From the NCBI GenBank assembly GCA_035938215.1, contig DASZHC010000276.1, positions 1-7,021 of the forward strand: a stretch of DNA of 7,021 nt, read 5' to 3'. The stretch is from DASZHC01 sp035938215 (GTDB lineage Bacteria; Verrucomicrobiota; Verrucomicrobiia; Chthoniobacterales; JAFAMB01). Of this stretch, positions 1-6,478 are shown piece by piece. Position 1 is the first letter of the stretch; each line of letters begins with the position of its first letter. The notes beneath the pieces are model-generated. The model saw nothing but the letters and a program-made list of their open reading frames with translations, did not search any database and had not been told where the DNA came from. The position numbers and the translations under genes were made by a program.

Positions 1-1673
1 TGGGCAAAGATGGCATGCGCGCCCATCGATTCAGCGTGTTTCACAAAGTCAACAGGGATATAATCGCCCGTTAGTTGGTCGCTCTTTAGGTCGCGAAAAC
101 GCAGTTCGTTCCCGAAATCAGAGACTCCCACGGCACGCTGCAATCCAAGAATACATTGGTAGCCATGGTTGTCCACAAGGACAATAGTTAGTTGAACTCC
201 TTCACCCACGGCGGTGACTATCTCGGAATTCATCATCAGGTAGGAGCCGTCTCCTACCATTACCACAACTTCGCGCTCCGGTTCGGCAAGCCGTACTCCA
301 AGTCCCCCAGCTATTTCATAACCCATGCAGGAAAATCCGTATTCCATATGGTAGGCCTTCGGATCTTCAGGTCTCCAGAGTCGGACCAACTCGCCCGGCA
401 TTCCGCCCGCCGCGCAAACAACCGTCGCCTTCCCTCCCACGGTTTCATTGACCAACCCGATAGTTGCCACTTCCGAAAGGGCGCCCTGTCCCGGAGTCCT
501 GAGCTCCGTAACCTTGGCATCCCAACTAACCTTGAGGTTCCTTATCTCTTCGCGATACGCGACATCGCTCCCTCCATAGCCGGCATCAGTCAATGTAGTT
601 GAGAGCAGAGGCAAAGCTCGCTTGGCATCGGCCACCACGGGCAATGCCGCCAGCTTGCTTGCATCCATTGGGACCACGTTAATGCCGACAAACTGCACCT
701 CCGGGTTTTGGAAAGCCGATTTTGAAGCGGTTGTAAAATCGCTTAAGCGCGCCCCGACGGCGATGATCAGATCGGCCTGACGCGCAAGGGAGTTGGCGCT
801 GGTGGCTCCGTTCGAGCCTACCGGCCCGGTATTGAAAGGATGGTTCCAAGGCAAAACTCCCTTGCCAGCTTGAGTTTCCACAATTGGAGTGCCAAACGCT
901 TCAACCAAACGTCCCAGCTCGCTGCTCGCTTCCGAGTAGATGGCTCCTCCGCCTGAAATGATCAGCGGGCGCTTCGCTGCTTTCAGCAGTTGCACGACCT
1001 TGCTCACCATTTCAGCTTCGGGAACCGGCCGGCGCACATGCCAGATTCGCTGTTCAAAAAATTCTTCAGGCCAATCCCACGCCTCAGCTTGGACATCCTC
1101 CGGCAAACTGATCGTCACGGCACCTGTGTCTGCCGGGTCGGTGAGCACCCGGAAGGCTTCCTGCAAGCTCGCCAGCAATTGCTCCGGACGCGAGATCCGG
1201 TCGAAGAACCTTGAAACAGGGCGAAACGCGTCATTAACGCTGACATCCCTTTCAATGGGGTGCTCCAACTGCTGCAACACGGGGTCCGGCACGCGATTAG
1301 CAAAATAGTCGCTAGGCAATAACAGCACTGGCACGCGATTTACTGTCGCGCCGGCTGCTCCGGTTACCATATTTGCGGCCCCCGGACCGATCGATGTCGT
1401 ACACGCAAAGGTCGCTAGTCGGTTTCGATGTTTCGCAAACGCCGCAGCCGTGTGCACCATTGCCTGCTCATGCTGGGGCTTGTAGAACCTTAATCCTTCG
1501 GCGCGGCTTACCTCAACGATTTCCTGCCCCAGTCCCGCCACATTGCCATGCCCAAAAATACCCCAAATCCCCTCGATGAACCTGTTCCGTTTACCGTCCC
1601 GCTCCACATACTGGCGTCCCAAAAAGCGCACAAGCGCTTGTCCTGTGGTTAGGCGAAAACTCTTGTTTTTCAT
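1..1673 (-). CDS. iolD: 3D-(3,5/4)-trihydroxycyclohexane-1,2-dione acylhydrolase (IolD), C-terminus off window
   Basis: IolD is a thiamine-diphosphate enzyme of myo-inositol catabolism. It hydrolyses the ring of trihydroxycyclohexane-1,2-dione to 5-deoxy-glucuronate in the cytoplasm. The minus-strand frame is open from ATG 1673 to the left edge, 557 codons, and I checked it codon by codon for stops. The start MKNKSFRLTTGQALVRFL matches the B. subtilis IolD N-terminus as I recall it, and an in-frame TAG lies 3 bases upstream, which fixes the start. Visible motifs are FGHGNV (residues 40-45), the probable catalytic Glu69 in HEQAMVH, the SIGPGAANM segment, VETQAGKG, and the ThDP/Mg motif GDGS (474-477) with Asn502 in VDNHGY. 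The family is about 620-640 residues long, so roughly 60-80 residues are missing. No Shine-Dalgarno is evident. It is divergent from gabD. Acetolactate synthase-like enzymes are the nearest alternative, but the N-terminus and motif wording favour IolD. Confidence 0.93.
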   Translation of the reverse strand, partial: MKNKSFRLTTGQALVRFLGRQYVERDGKRNRFIEGIWGIFGHGNVAGLGQEIVEVSRAEGLRFYKPQHEQAMVHTAAAFAKHRNRLATFACTTSIGPGAANMVTGAAGATVNRVPVLLLPSDYFANRVPDPVLQQLEHPIERDVSVNDAFRPVSRFFDRISRPEQLLASLQEAFRVLTDPADTGAVTISLPEDVQAEAWDWPEEFFEQRIWHVRRPVPEAEMVSKVVQLLKAAKRPLIISGGGAIYSEASSELGRLVEAFGTPIVETQAGKGVLPWNHPFNTGPVGSNGATSANSLARQADLIIAVGARLSDFTTASKSAFQNPEVQFVGINVVPMDASKLAALPVVADAKRALPLLSTTLTDAGYGGSDVAYREEIRNLKVSWDAKVTELRTPGQGALSEVATIGLVNETVGGKATVVCAAGGMPGELVRLWRPEDPKAYHMEYGFSCMGYEIAGGLGVRLAEPEREVVVMVGDGSYLMMNSEIVTAVGEGVQLTIVLVDNHGYQCILGLQRAVGVSDFGNELRFRDLKSDQLTGDYIPVDFVKHAESMGAHAIFA

Positions 1674-1903
1674 AGGCTATAGAGGACCAGAAGCCACCTT
1701 AAAAGGTTGCTGCGGAAGGTCGGCGGCGCGAAACGCGCGAGAACAGATTCTGCTGTGATCGCTTCAAAAACTAGTTGCGACAATGGGAAAAAAAGGGGGA
1801 ACAAACTTCCAAAGGGCATCTCCTTTGCTTTTCGAACGTATTTCGTTTCGTAACACAGATGTAATCACCTCGTCAAAAACGAAGATGATGATTTCTCTGT
1901 CCT

Positions 1904-1930
1904 TTTGCAATCTTCCATATCGGTTTGCAA
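1904..1930. repeat. TTTGCAA direct repeat, 20-base period
   Basis: TTTGCAA occurs at 1904-1910 and again at 1924-1930, exactly 20 bases or about two helical turns apart. Each copy contains the palindrome TTGCAA and is followed by a TC-rich stretch. DeoR-family repressors such as IolR are known to use repeated half-sites, so this could be an operator for the neighbouring repressor. With only two short copies it could also be chance. Confidence 0.35.
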
Positions 1931-2041
1931 ATCTCGACTTTTTTTTATTCCTCCTTAGTCCTTCTCGATCTTCTCTGCCCGGAGAAGGCAACGCATTGAT
2001 CCTGTCCTCAGGGTAACGGCTGGACATTCCGCAGTTCCCGC

Positions 2042-2069
2042 TTGTGCGGCGCCGAAGTCGTCGTATGGT
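2042..2069 (+). promoter_or_regulatory. Possible gabD promoter
   Basis: TTGTGC (2042-2047), a 16-base spacer and TATGGT (2064-2069) form a partial sigma-70-like pair, 3/6 and 4/6 matches to consensus. Transcription would start near 2076, inside the adjoining palindrome, and give a leader of about 60 bases. The matches are weak. I list it mainly because of how it sits next to the palindrome. Confidence 0.25.
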
Positions 2070-2086
2070 GATTTCGAATGAAATCA
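2069..2086. promoter_or_regulatory. 18-base palindrome, candidate operator upstream of gabD
   Basis: TGATTTC-GAAT-GAAATCA is a perfect inverted repeat with 7-base arms and a 4-base centre, ending 51 bases before the gabD start. A perfect dyad of this size between divergent catabolic genes, beside a repressor gene, is typical of a dimeric regulator's operator. Which protein binds it is not shown by the sequence. The DeoR-family protein encoded at 3783-4556 is the obvious candidate. Confidence 0.45.
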
Positions 2087-2137
2087 TGTGAATCAAACCG
2101 CTTCACCTGGATTTAACCCTTTTATCGAAGTGATCAG

Positions 2138-3604
2138 ATGACGACTTTCTCTTTGGAAGATGCAGATCTCATGCGCAACCAGGCCTATATCGGTGGTCGG
2201 TGGTGCGACGCCGATAGCGGCGCAACATTCGACGTAACGAATCCGGCCACGGGTGAAACGTTAGGCACGGTTCCAAACATGGGCGCGGCCGAGACCCGAC
2301 GCGCGATTGAAGCTGCCAAAAATGCCTGGGCCACTTGGCGCCGCAAGCCGGCGAAGGAACGCAGCGCCCTTCTGCGGCGATGGAACGACTTGATGGTCGC
2401 AAACGTTGACGACCTGGGCAAGTTGATGACTGCTGAACAGGGCAAACCTCTCGCCGAAGCTAAGGGTGAAGTGCTCTATGCTGCTTCCTTTATCGAATGG
2501 TTTGCGGAAGAAGCGAAGCGAGTCTACGGCGACACAATTCCATCGCCATGGAATGACCGCCGGCTAGTGGTCATCAAGGAACCGATTGGCGTTTGCGCGG
2601 CGATCACGCCGTGGAACTTCCCGGCAGCAATGATAACACGTAAGGCAGGACCCGCACTGGCCTCCGGTTGTACGATGGTAGCCAAGCCCGCCGAGGCGAC
2701 TCCTTTATCCGCTCTCGCACTTGCGGTGCTCGCGGAACGTGCCGGTATTCCGGCCGGCGTCTTCAACGTTCTGACAGGCGAGCCAAGAGAAATCGGGGGC
2801 GAAATGACCTCTAATCCGGACGTACGCAAATTGACATTTACCGGATCGACTGAGGTGGGTCGGATTCTGATGAAACAGAGCGCCGATACGATCAAGAAGC
2901 TGTCCCTGGAGCTCGGCGGCAATGCGCCCTTTATCGTATTCGACGACGCCGATCTTGATGCTGCTGTCGAGGGAGCGATTGTTTCGAAGTACCGGAACGC
3001 TGGTCAAACCTGCGTTTGCGCCAATAGGCTCATTGTTCAATCCGGCGTCTATGACGCATTTGCCGAGAAGCTGGTCGCCGCCGTCAAGAAGCTCAAGGTC
3101 GGAAACGGTTTGGAAGCGGAAGTTGATCAAGGACCACTCATTGACCGATCCGCAGTCGAGAAGATTGAAGATCACATTCAAGACGCCGTTTCGCACGGAG
3201 CACGTGTTCTCTTGGGCGGCAAGCAGCATGCCCTTGGCCGAACATTTTTCGAACCGACTGTATTGGCTGACGTGACGCCAAAAATGAAGGTCGCACGCGA
3301 GGAAACATTTGGCCCGCTTGCGCCTCTTTTCCGGTTTGAAACGGACGAAGACGCTGTCCGATTGGCGAATGACACCGAGTTTGGTCTCGCGAGTTACTTC
3401 TACAGTCGGGATGTCGGCCGGATCTGGCGTGCAGCCGAAGGTCTGGAAAGCGGCATAGTGGGTATTAACACGGGCCTGATCTCAAACGAGGTGGCGCCCT
3501 TTGGAGGTGTAAAACAATCGGGCCTGGGCCGTGAAGGATCCCATTACGGTCTGGAGGAGTTTGTTGAGGTGAAGTACCTTTGCTTCGGCGGACTGGATCG
3601 ATGA
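2138..3604 (+). CDS. gabD: NAD(P)-dependent succinate-semialdehyde dehydrogenase, GabD type
   Basis: This 488-residue cytoplasmic aldehyde dehydrogenase is collinear with E. coli GabD along its length as I recall that sequence, for example YAASFIEWFAEE, ITPWNFPAAMITRK, LELGGNAPFIVFDDADLD and GQTCVCANR. Key residues are Asn160 in PWN, Lys183 in KPA, the FTGSTEVG nucleotide-binding motif (234-241), general base Glu258 and nucleophile Cys292. Cys294 forms the CxC pair that in human SSADH acts as a redox switch. The ATG at 2138 gives the expected N-terminus; ATG 2171 would be slightly short. Glu258 and TCVC show a hydrolysing aldehyde dehydrogenase rather than the CoA-acylating IolA. The classic role is succinate semialdehyde to succinate in GABA degradation. 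Beside iolD it may act on malonate semialdehyde or another sugar-derived aldehyde, which is inference. The deoR-family gene follows 178 bases downstream in the same direction. Confidence 0.92.
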   Translation: MTTFSLEDADLMRNQAYIGGRWCDADSGATFDVTNPATGETLGTVPNMGAAETRRAIEAAKNAWATWRRKPAKERSALLRRWNDLMVANVDDLGKLMTAEQGKPLAEAKGEVLYAASFIEWFAEEAKRVYGDTIPSPWNDRRLVVIKEPIGVCAAITPWNFPAAMITRKAGPALASGCTMVAKPAEATPLSALALAVLAERAGIPAGVFNVLTGEPREIGGEMTSNPDVRKLTFTGSTEVGRILMKQSADTIKKLSLELGGNAPFIVFDDADLDAAVEGAIVSKYRNAGQTCVCANRLIVQSGVYDAFAEKLVAAVKKLKVGNGLEAEVDQGPLIDRSAVEKIEDHIQDAVSHGARVLLGGKQHALGRTFFEPTVLADVTPKMKVAREETFGPLAPLFRFETDEDAVRLANDTEFGLASYFYSRDVGRIWRAAEGLESGIVGINTGLISNEVAPFGGVKQSGLGREGSHYGLEEFVEVKYLCFGGLDR

Positions 3605-3616
3605 GGGAAAAGGGTT

Positions 3617-3647
3617 GGGGAAACCGGATTCGGACTCGTGATTCCCC
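3617..3647 (+). terminator. Weak hairpin after gabD
   Basis: GGGGAA (3617-3622) pairs with TTCCCC (3642-3647) around a 19-base loop that itself contains CCG-GATT-CGG. It begins 13 bases after the gabD stop. No T-run follows (GTTTGTGAG), so it is a poor intrinsic terminator. It could instead be an RNA stabiliser or an attenuating structure between gabD and the repressor gene. Confidence 0.22.
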
Positions 3648-3661
3648 GTTTGTGAGATGTT

Positions 3662-3719
3662 GATTTGGCAATCGGTATCGTGTTAATTGTGACGCGAAAC
3701 AAAATCGAAAGGCCAAATC
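3662..3719. repeat. 8-base inverted repeat flanking the deoR-family promoter region
   Basis: GATTTGGC (3662-3669) is mirrored by GCCAAATC (3712-3719), enclosing 42 bases that would hold the promoter of the regulator gene (TTGATT at 3660-3665 and TTAATT at 3683-3688 are a faint promoter pair). Two separated half-sites could allow looping autoregulation. An 8-base match may also be chance. Confidence 0.25.
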
Positions 3720-3782
3720 GATCGAGTGCAAGGGAACGTGACGCGCGAGCATTCAGAGGACCTTAACTCAGCAAGAAATTCA

Positions 3783-4556
3783 ATGATGACGAGTGAATTG
3801 CGTCACACGGCGATCATTGATCTGCTGAAACAACAGGGAAAGGCAAAGGTCGAGGAACTCTCGGAGCGATTGAGCGTCAGCGAAGTAACGATTCGCAAGG
3901 ATTTGACCAGACTAGAAGAGCAAGGTTTGCTCGAACGAATTCATGGCAGCGCAATCATATCGCAACGAAGCCGGTTCAATATCGCGTTTCTGGAAAGACT
4001 TCGGTTACATGCGCCGGCAAAGGCCTTGATTGCTCAGGCGGCAGCCAGTCGCATTCAAGAAGGAGATTCAATCATCCTGGATGCGGGCACCACGACGCTT
4101 TCGTTAGCCCGAGCTCTCGCGGAGAAGCGGTACAATTCGCTGCTTGTTATGACGAGTTCGATGCCCGCTGCCTTGGAGTTATCAAAAGGGAATCACGATA
4201 TCTTACTCGTCGGAGGCCAGGTTCGCAATCATAGCCTGGCACTTATAGGCCCGATGACCATCAAAAACCTTGCGAATTATCACGCTGACCGGGCGTTTAT
4301 CGGAACGTCGGGGATCAGCCTGACGCATGGCTACAGCACGCCTAATGCTCTCGACGCACAGGTCAAAGAAGCGATGATTCGGTCCGCCGAAGAGACCTAC
4401 GTTCTCGCTGATTCATCCAAATTCGGGCACGACTGTCTGGTGAGCTTTGCAAGCATTGCAGGCGTTCACCTGGTCATCACGGATAGCGGAATACCAGCCG
4501 AATACATTAAGGAATTCAGGAAACGCGGCATTCGCTATCAAATCGCAGGTTGCTGA
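3783..4556 (+). CDS. DeoR-family transcriptional repressor (IolR-like position)
   Basis: This is a cytoplasmic DNA-binding repressor of 257 residues, the usual DeoR-family size. The N-terminal winged helix (about residues 5-57) shows LRHTAIIDLLKQQGKAKVEE and the recognition helix SVSEVTIRKDLTRLEEQGLLER. The C-terminal sugar-phosphate sensor domain shows DAGTTT (100-105), LVGGQVRN, ADRAFIGTSGIS and ADSSKFG. The usual HGGA after the helix-turn-helix reads HGSA here. I chose the ATG at 3783 (or 3786) because family members start just before this helix. GTG starts at 3726 or 3738 would add up to 19 residues without domain character; an AAGGGA lies 2 bases before GTG 3738, too close to be a good ribosome site. 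The family senses phosphorylated sugars. Its place behind gabD and opposite iolD suggests it controls that divergent pair, as IolR does in Bacillus. Confidence 0.88.
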   Translation: MMTSELRHTAIIDLLKQQGKAKVEELSERLSVSEVTIRKDLTRLEEQGLLERIHGSAIISQRSRFNIAFLERLRLHAPAKALIAQAAASRIQEGDSIILDAGTTTLSLARALAEKRYNSLLVMTSSMPAALELSKGNHDILLVGGQVRNHSLALIGPMTIKNLANYHADRAFIGTSGISLTHGYSTPNALDAQVKEAMIRSAEETYVLADSSKFGHDCLVSFASIAGVHLVITDSGIPAEYIKEFRKRGIRYQIAGC

Positions 4557-4565
4557 ATTTCCCGC

Positions 4566-5579
4566 TCACTCGCTTGTCACGCCCGCGGCCTCTGGCTTTT
4601 CGGTCGATGTGGCATACAAGGCGAGTTGGTCCGCCATTCGCTCGCGCTCGATGAAGCTTCCGATTTGAGCGCCAAGCGCCGTCAGCATCGACAGTAAATC
4701 ATCGTCAGGCGTATAGATTCGCTTGCTGAAGAATTCCATCACACCGATTACCTCATCTCCCCGCATGATTGGAAATGCAAGCGCACCGTGTAGCCCGGCG
4801 GACACGGCCAATTCGGCGCGAAGAAAATGATCATCAACTACGACATCGGGGACCCAGAAGGCTTTGCGGCTGGACCAGACCCGACCAGGAAGACCGATGC
4901 CTGGTGCAAAAGCGCTCTGCGTCGTAGCCTCAACGAATTCCGGAGCTGAAAATTTCGGAGCATTCCAGGTATCCACGCAACGCAGCACGTTTGCTGTCAT
5001 ATCCACTCGCCAAAGTCCCCCAAAATCCCAGTGCATGCTTTCGCAGATCGCCTGCACAATCTTTTTTGACGCATCCCCCAAATGCCGGACCTCCGCCAGA
5101 GAGAGCGCGACGGCATATTGAACGGAAAGCCGGGCATTCGCCTGGTCGCGCTCGGCTTCAGCGGCTTTGCGACGGGTAATATCCTGGACCATCCCCTCAT
5201 AGTAAAGAACTTCGCCGCTGACTTCATCGCGAACAACACGCGCGTTCTCCGATATCCAGATCACTCCACGGTCCCGGCGATAAACCTGGGATTCAAAATC
5301 TATGACTTTGCCCTCTTCGCGTACGAGGCGAATAAATTCGGCTCTACGAGCAGGCTCAACGTAAAGCTGGGTCCCGATATCTGTGAGTGCGGCAACGAGG
5401 TCATCAGCTGACTCATAACCGTAGATTCGGGCCAGCGCAGGATTTGCACAAAGATACTTGCCGTCCGGCGTCGTCTGAAAAATACCTTCCAGGCAATGCT
5501 CAAAAATGCTTCGGTACCTTTGCTCGGCCCGTCGGAGCGCCTCGACTGCCTCTTCATTTGTGTTGGCTTGATCCTTCAT
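4566..5579 (-). CDS. PAS-GAF sensory protein without output domain
   Basis: This 337-residue protein has no signal peptide or membrane segment, so it is probably a cytoplasmic sensor. A short N-terminal helix leads into a PAS domain (about 20-138): RYRSIFEHCLEGIFQTTPDG, NPALARIYGY and the PAC end YYEGMVQDITRRK. A charged coiled linker (about 139-155) joins it to a GAF domain (about 155-318) with GIGLPGRVW (227-235), ALAFPIM and GVMEFFSKR. The protein then stops after about 20 residues. No histidine kinase, GGDEF, EAL, phosphatase or helix-turn-helix is present, and the DNA beyond the stop is the repressor gene on the other strand, so no lost kinase follows. It could signal by protein contact, or be a truncated sensor kinase. 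Its stop lies 9 bases from the repressor's stop. The ligand (haem, flavin or small molecule) cannot be read from the sequence. Confidence 0.85.
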   Translation of the reverse strand: MKDQANTNEEAVEALRRAEQRYRSIFEHCLEGIFQTTPDGKYLCANPALARIYGYESADDLVAALTDIGTQLYVEPARRAEFIRLVREEGKVIDFESQVYRRDRGVIWISENARVVRDEVSGEVLYYEGMVQDITRRKAAEAERDQANARLSVQYAVALSLAEVRHLGDASKKIVQAICESMHWDFGGLWRVDMTANVLRCVDTWNAPKFSAPEFVEATTQSAFAPGIGLPGRVWSSRKAFWVPDVVVDDHFLRAELAVSAGLHGALAFPIMRGDEVIGVMEFFSKRIYTPDDDLLSMLTALGAQIGSFIERERMADQLALYATSTEKPEAAGVTSE

Positions 5580-5660
5580 AACGTTTCATACAAACCCGAT
5601 GCCGCGTCCGGCGGGGTCTACCATCCAACCGAGACGCAGCGATGGATTTGACCCACAAAG

Positions 5661-5741
5661 AGGAGCATATTTCAGGCCACAAAACCAGAAATCTTGCGCC
5701 GGATCTTCGCCACCCTTACGGAAGGTATCTTTCAAATGCCC
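5661..5741 (+). pseudogene. Possible PAS-domain remnant
   Basis: In the gap between the PAS-GAF gene and the next gene, a plus-strand frame without a start codon (open 5652-5786) reads RRIFATLTEGIFQMPG at 5697-5744. The PAS-GAF protein has RSIFEHCLEGIFQTTPDG, so R, IF and EGIFQ fall at identical spacing. The DNA of the GIFQ core differs only at third codon positions. RSIFQ also occurs at 5661-5675. It lies opposite in orientation to the intact gene. It may be a decayed inverted fragment of a PAS gene, or coincidence. Confidence 0.22.
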
Positions 5742-5759
5742 GGCACTTTTGGGTTGCCA

Positions 5760-5789
5760 TTGACCTTACCCCGATGGCATCCCTAAAAT
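5760..5789 (+). promoter_or_regulatory. Sigma-70-like promoter of the secreted-protein gene
   Basis: TTGACC (5760-5765), an 18-base spacer and TAAAAT (5784-5789) closely match the vegetative -35 and -10 boxes (5/6 each). A transcript would begin near 5796, only about 14 bases before the ATG at 5810, leaving a very short leader with no Shine-Dalgarno sequence. This is the best promoter match I see in the window. Confidence 0.5.
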
Positions 5790-5809
5790 AGATTCGTACG
5801 CAAATTCAT

Positions 5810-6346
5810 ATGAAGCCTTTAGGCGTCTGGGTACTGTGGCTTTCTTCCGGGTTTTTCGCTCTCGCAGTCGGCCAGGAACATTATTTGGAACAGATTGGCC
5901 CTCCGTTTGGCCTTCACTGGGCCGAGGGCGAGAAGGAAGTTGCAAGAATTCTCACAAAGTCGGGTGCTCGAATCACCGCAAAGGAGAGTGTTCAGGGTAG
6001 AGATGCCTGGACCGTTGAGGGTCTTATTCAGCCCGCACTCAAGAGGACTCTTTTTTACTTTGGAAGCGAAGGGAGCCTGGTTGAGGTTGAATTGCAGTAC
6101 GAAAATCCCGACTGGGACCTGGTTGCGTACGAGGAATTTCTCAACACCGTTAGACAGCGACTGGAAGAGAGATACGGACCCCCAACGGTGTTAGCGCGGG
6201 ATAAACAACCGGAGGGAGATGTGATGCAAACAGTGGTGGGGTATCAATGGCAACAGAAGTCCAGCAGTTTGCGCCTGTTTTTCTTTTCGGCGGAACGCGA
6301 CAGGGATGTCTATCGGACCGTCAGCCTGCATTATCGCGCGGGCTAG
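5810..6346 (+). CDS. Exported protein of unknown function
   Basis: I do not recognise a named family for this 178-residue protein. It begins with a signal-peptide-like segment: MK, then a hydrophobic stretch to about residue 21, with possible cleavage after ALA or AVG (FALAVGQEHY). The mature part of about 155 residues is acidic and aromatic-rich. It carries PFGLHWAEGEKEVARIL near its start, a pattern seen in small exported proteins that monitor or bind other envelope components. A mid-segment FYFGSEGSLVEVELQYENPDW is followed by a helical EEFLNTVRQRLEERYGPP and a beta-rich end (SLRLFFFSAERDRD). No cysteine, lipobox or catalytic motif is evident, so a binding or structural role in the periplasm is more likely than catalysis. 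A good promoter lies directly upstream and the gene stands alone. Its stop codon is 2 bases from a long inverted-repeat element. Confidence 0.75.
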   Translation: MKPLGVWVLWLSSGFFALAVGQEHYLEQIGPPFGLHWAEGEKEVARILTKSGARITAKESVQGRDAWTVEGLIQPALKRTLFYFGSEGSLVEVELQYENPDWDLVAYEEFLNTVRQRLEERYGPPTVLARDKQPEGDVMQTVVGYQWQQKSSSLRLFFFSAERDRDVYRTVSLHYRAG

Positions 6347-6348
6347 CC

Positions 6349-6478
6349 GACGGGGTCATGTCTCAATATTCAACATTCGGTGAGTCTGACAGATAGCACT
6401 TCCGCGCCGATCCTCAAGAATTCAGGCGGCGAGCGTCATGGATACACCGAATGTTGAATATTGAGACATGACCCCGTC
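6349..6478. mobile_element. 130-base MITE-like element with 34-base perfect terminal inverted repeats
   Basis: The arm at 6349-6382 (starting GACGGGGTCATGTCTCAATA) is exactly the reverse complement of 6445-6478. The 62-base centre contains a smaller pair, CGCCG (6405-6409) and CGGCG (6427-6431), and no coding frame. It sits in the gap between convergent genes, 2 bases past the stop codon of the exported protein. The arm wording (TCTCAATATTCAACATTCGG) is one I associate, from memory and without certainty, with repeated palindromes near Y1/REP-associated transposases in environmental bacteria. No transposase is present and I see no target duplication, so it would be non-autonomous. Read as RNA from either side, it would fold into a 34-pair stem and may end both transcripts. 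Confidence 0.6.

Larger units (their letters stand above)
1674..2137. promoter_or_regulatory. Divergent iolD/gabD intergenic regulatory region
   Basis: This is 464 bases between two divergently transcribed genes, so it must hold promoters for both. It contains homopolymer runs (seven A then five G near 1789; eight T near 1940), an ACCTT-AA-AAGGT near-palindrome at 1696-1707 close to the iolD start, two TTTGCAA repeats and an 18-base palindrome near gabD. Short open frames on both strands (minus 1764-2096, plus 1783-2016) have no recognisable protein character and look accidental. I see no RNA gene or riboswitch that I can name. The length is generous for two promoters and suggests several regulator sites. 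The regulatory role is inferred from gene layout. Confidence 0.6.

Noticed and set aside
192..602. 136-codon plus-strand frame
   Set aside because: It lies entirely antisense to iolD, whose frame is continuous and matches its family; this is a shadow frame.
1..1673. Acetolactate synthase instead of IolD
   Set aside because: The N-terminal LTTGQALVRFL, the FGHGNV motif and the HEQAMVH Glu region agree with IolD, and the gene lies beside a DeoR-family repressor.
1783..2016. 77-codon plus-strand frame starting in the A/G-rich run
   Set aside because: It is low-complexity at its start, has no recognisable protein character and overlaps the opposite open frame.
2029..2050. CCGCA/TGCGG pair upstream of gabD as a terminator or riboswitch stem
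   Set aside because: Only five pairs, no T-run and no larger fold around it; too weak to call.
1764..2096. 110-codon minus-strand frame in the divergent intergenic region
   Set aside because: It needs a TTG or weak ATG start, is very rich in Arg and Lys with no domain pattern, has no ribosome site, and covers the candidate operators. It is most likely accidental.
2705..3229. 174-codon minus-strand frame inside gabD
   Set aside because: It is antisense to a well-supported GabD and has no domain features of its own.
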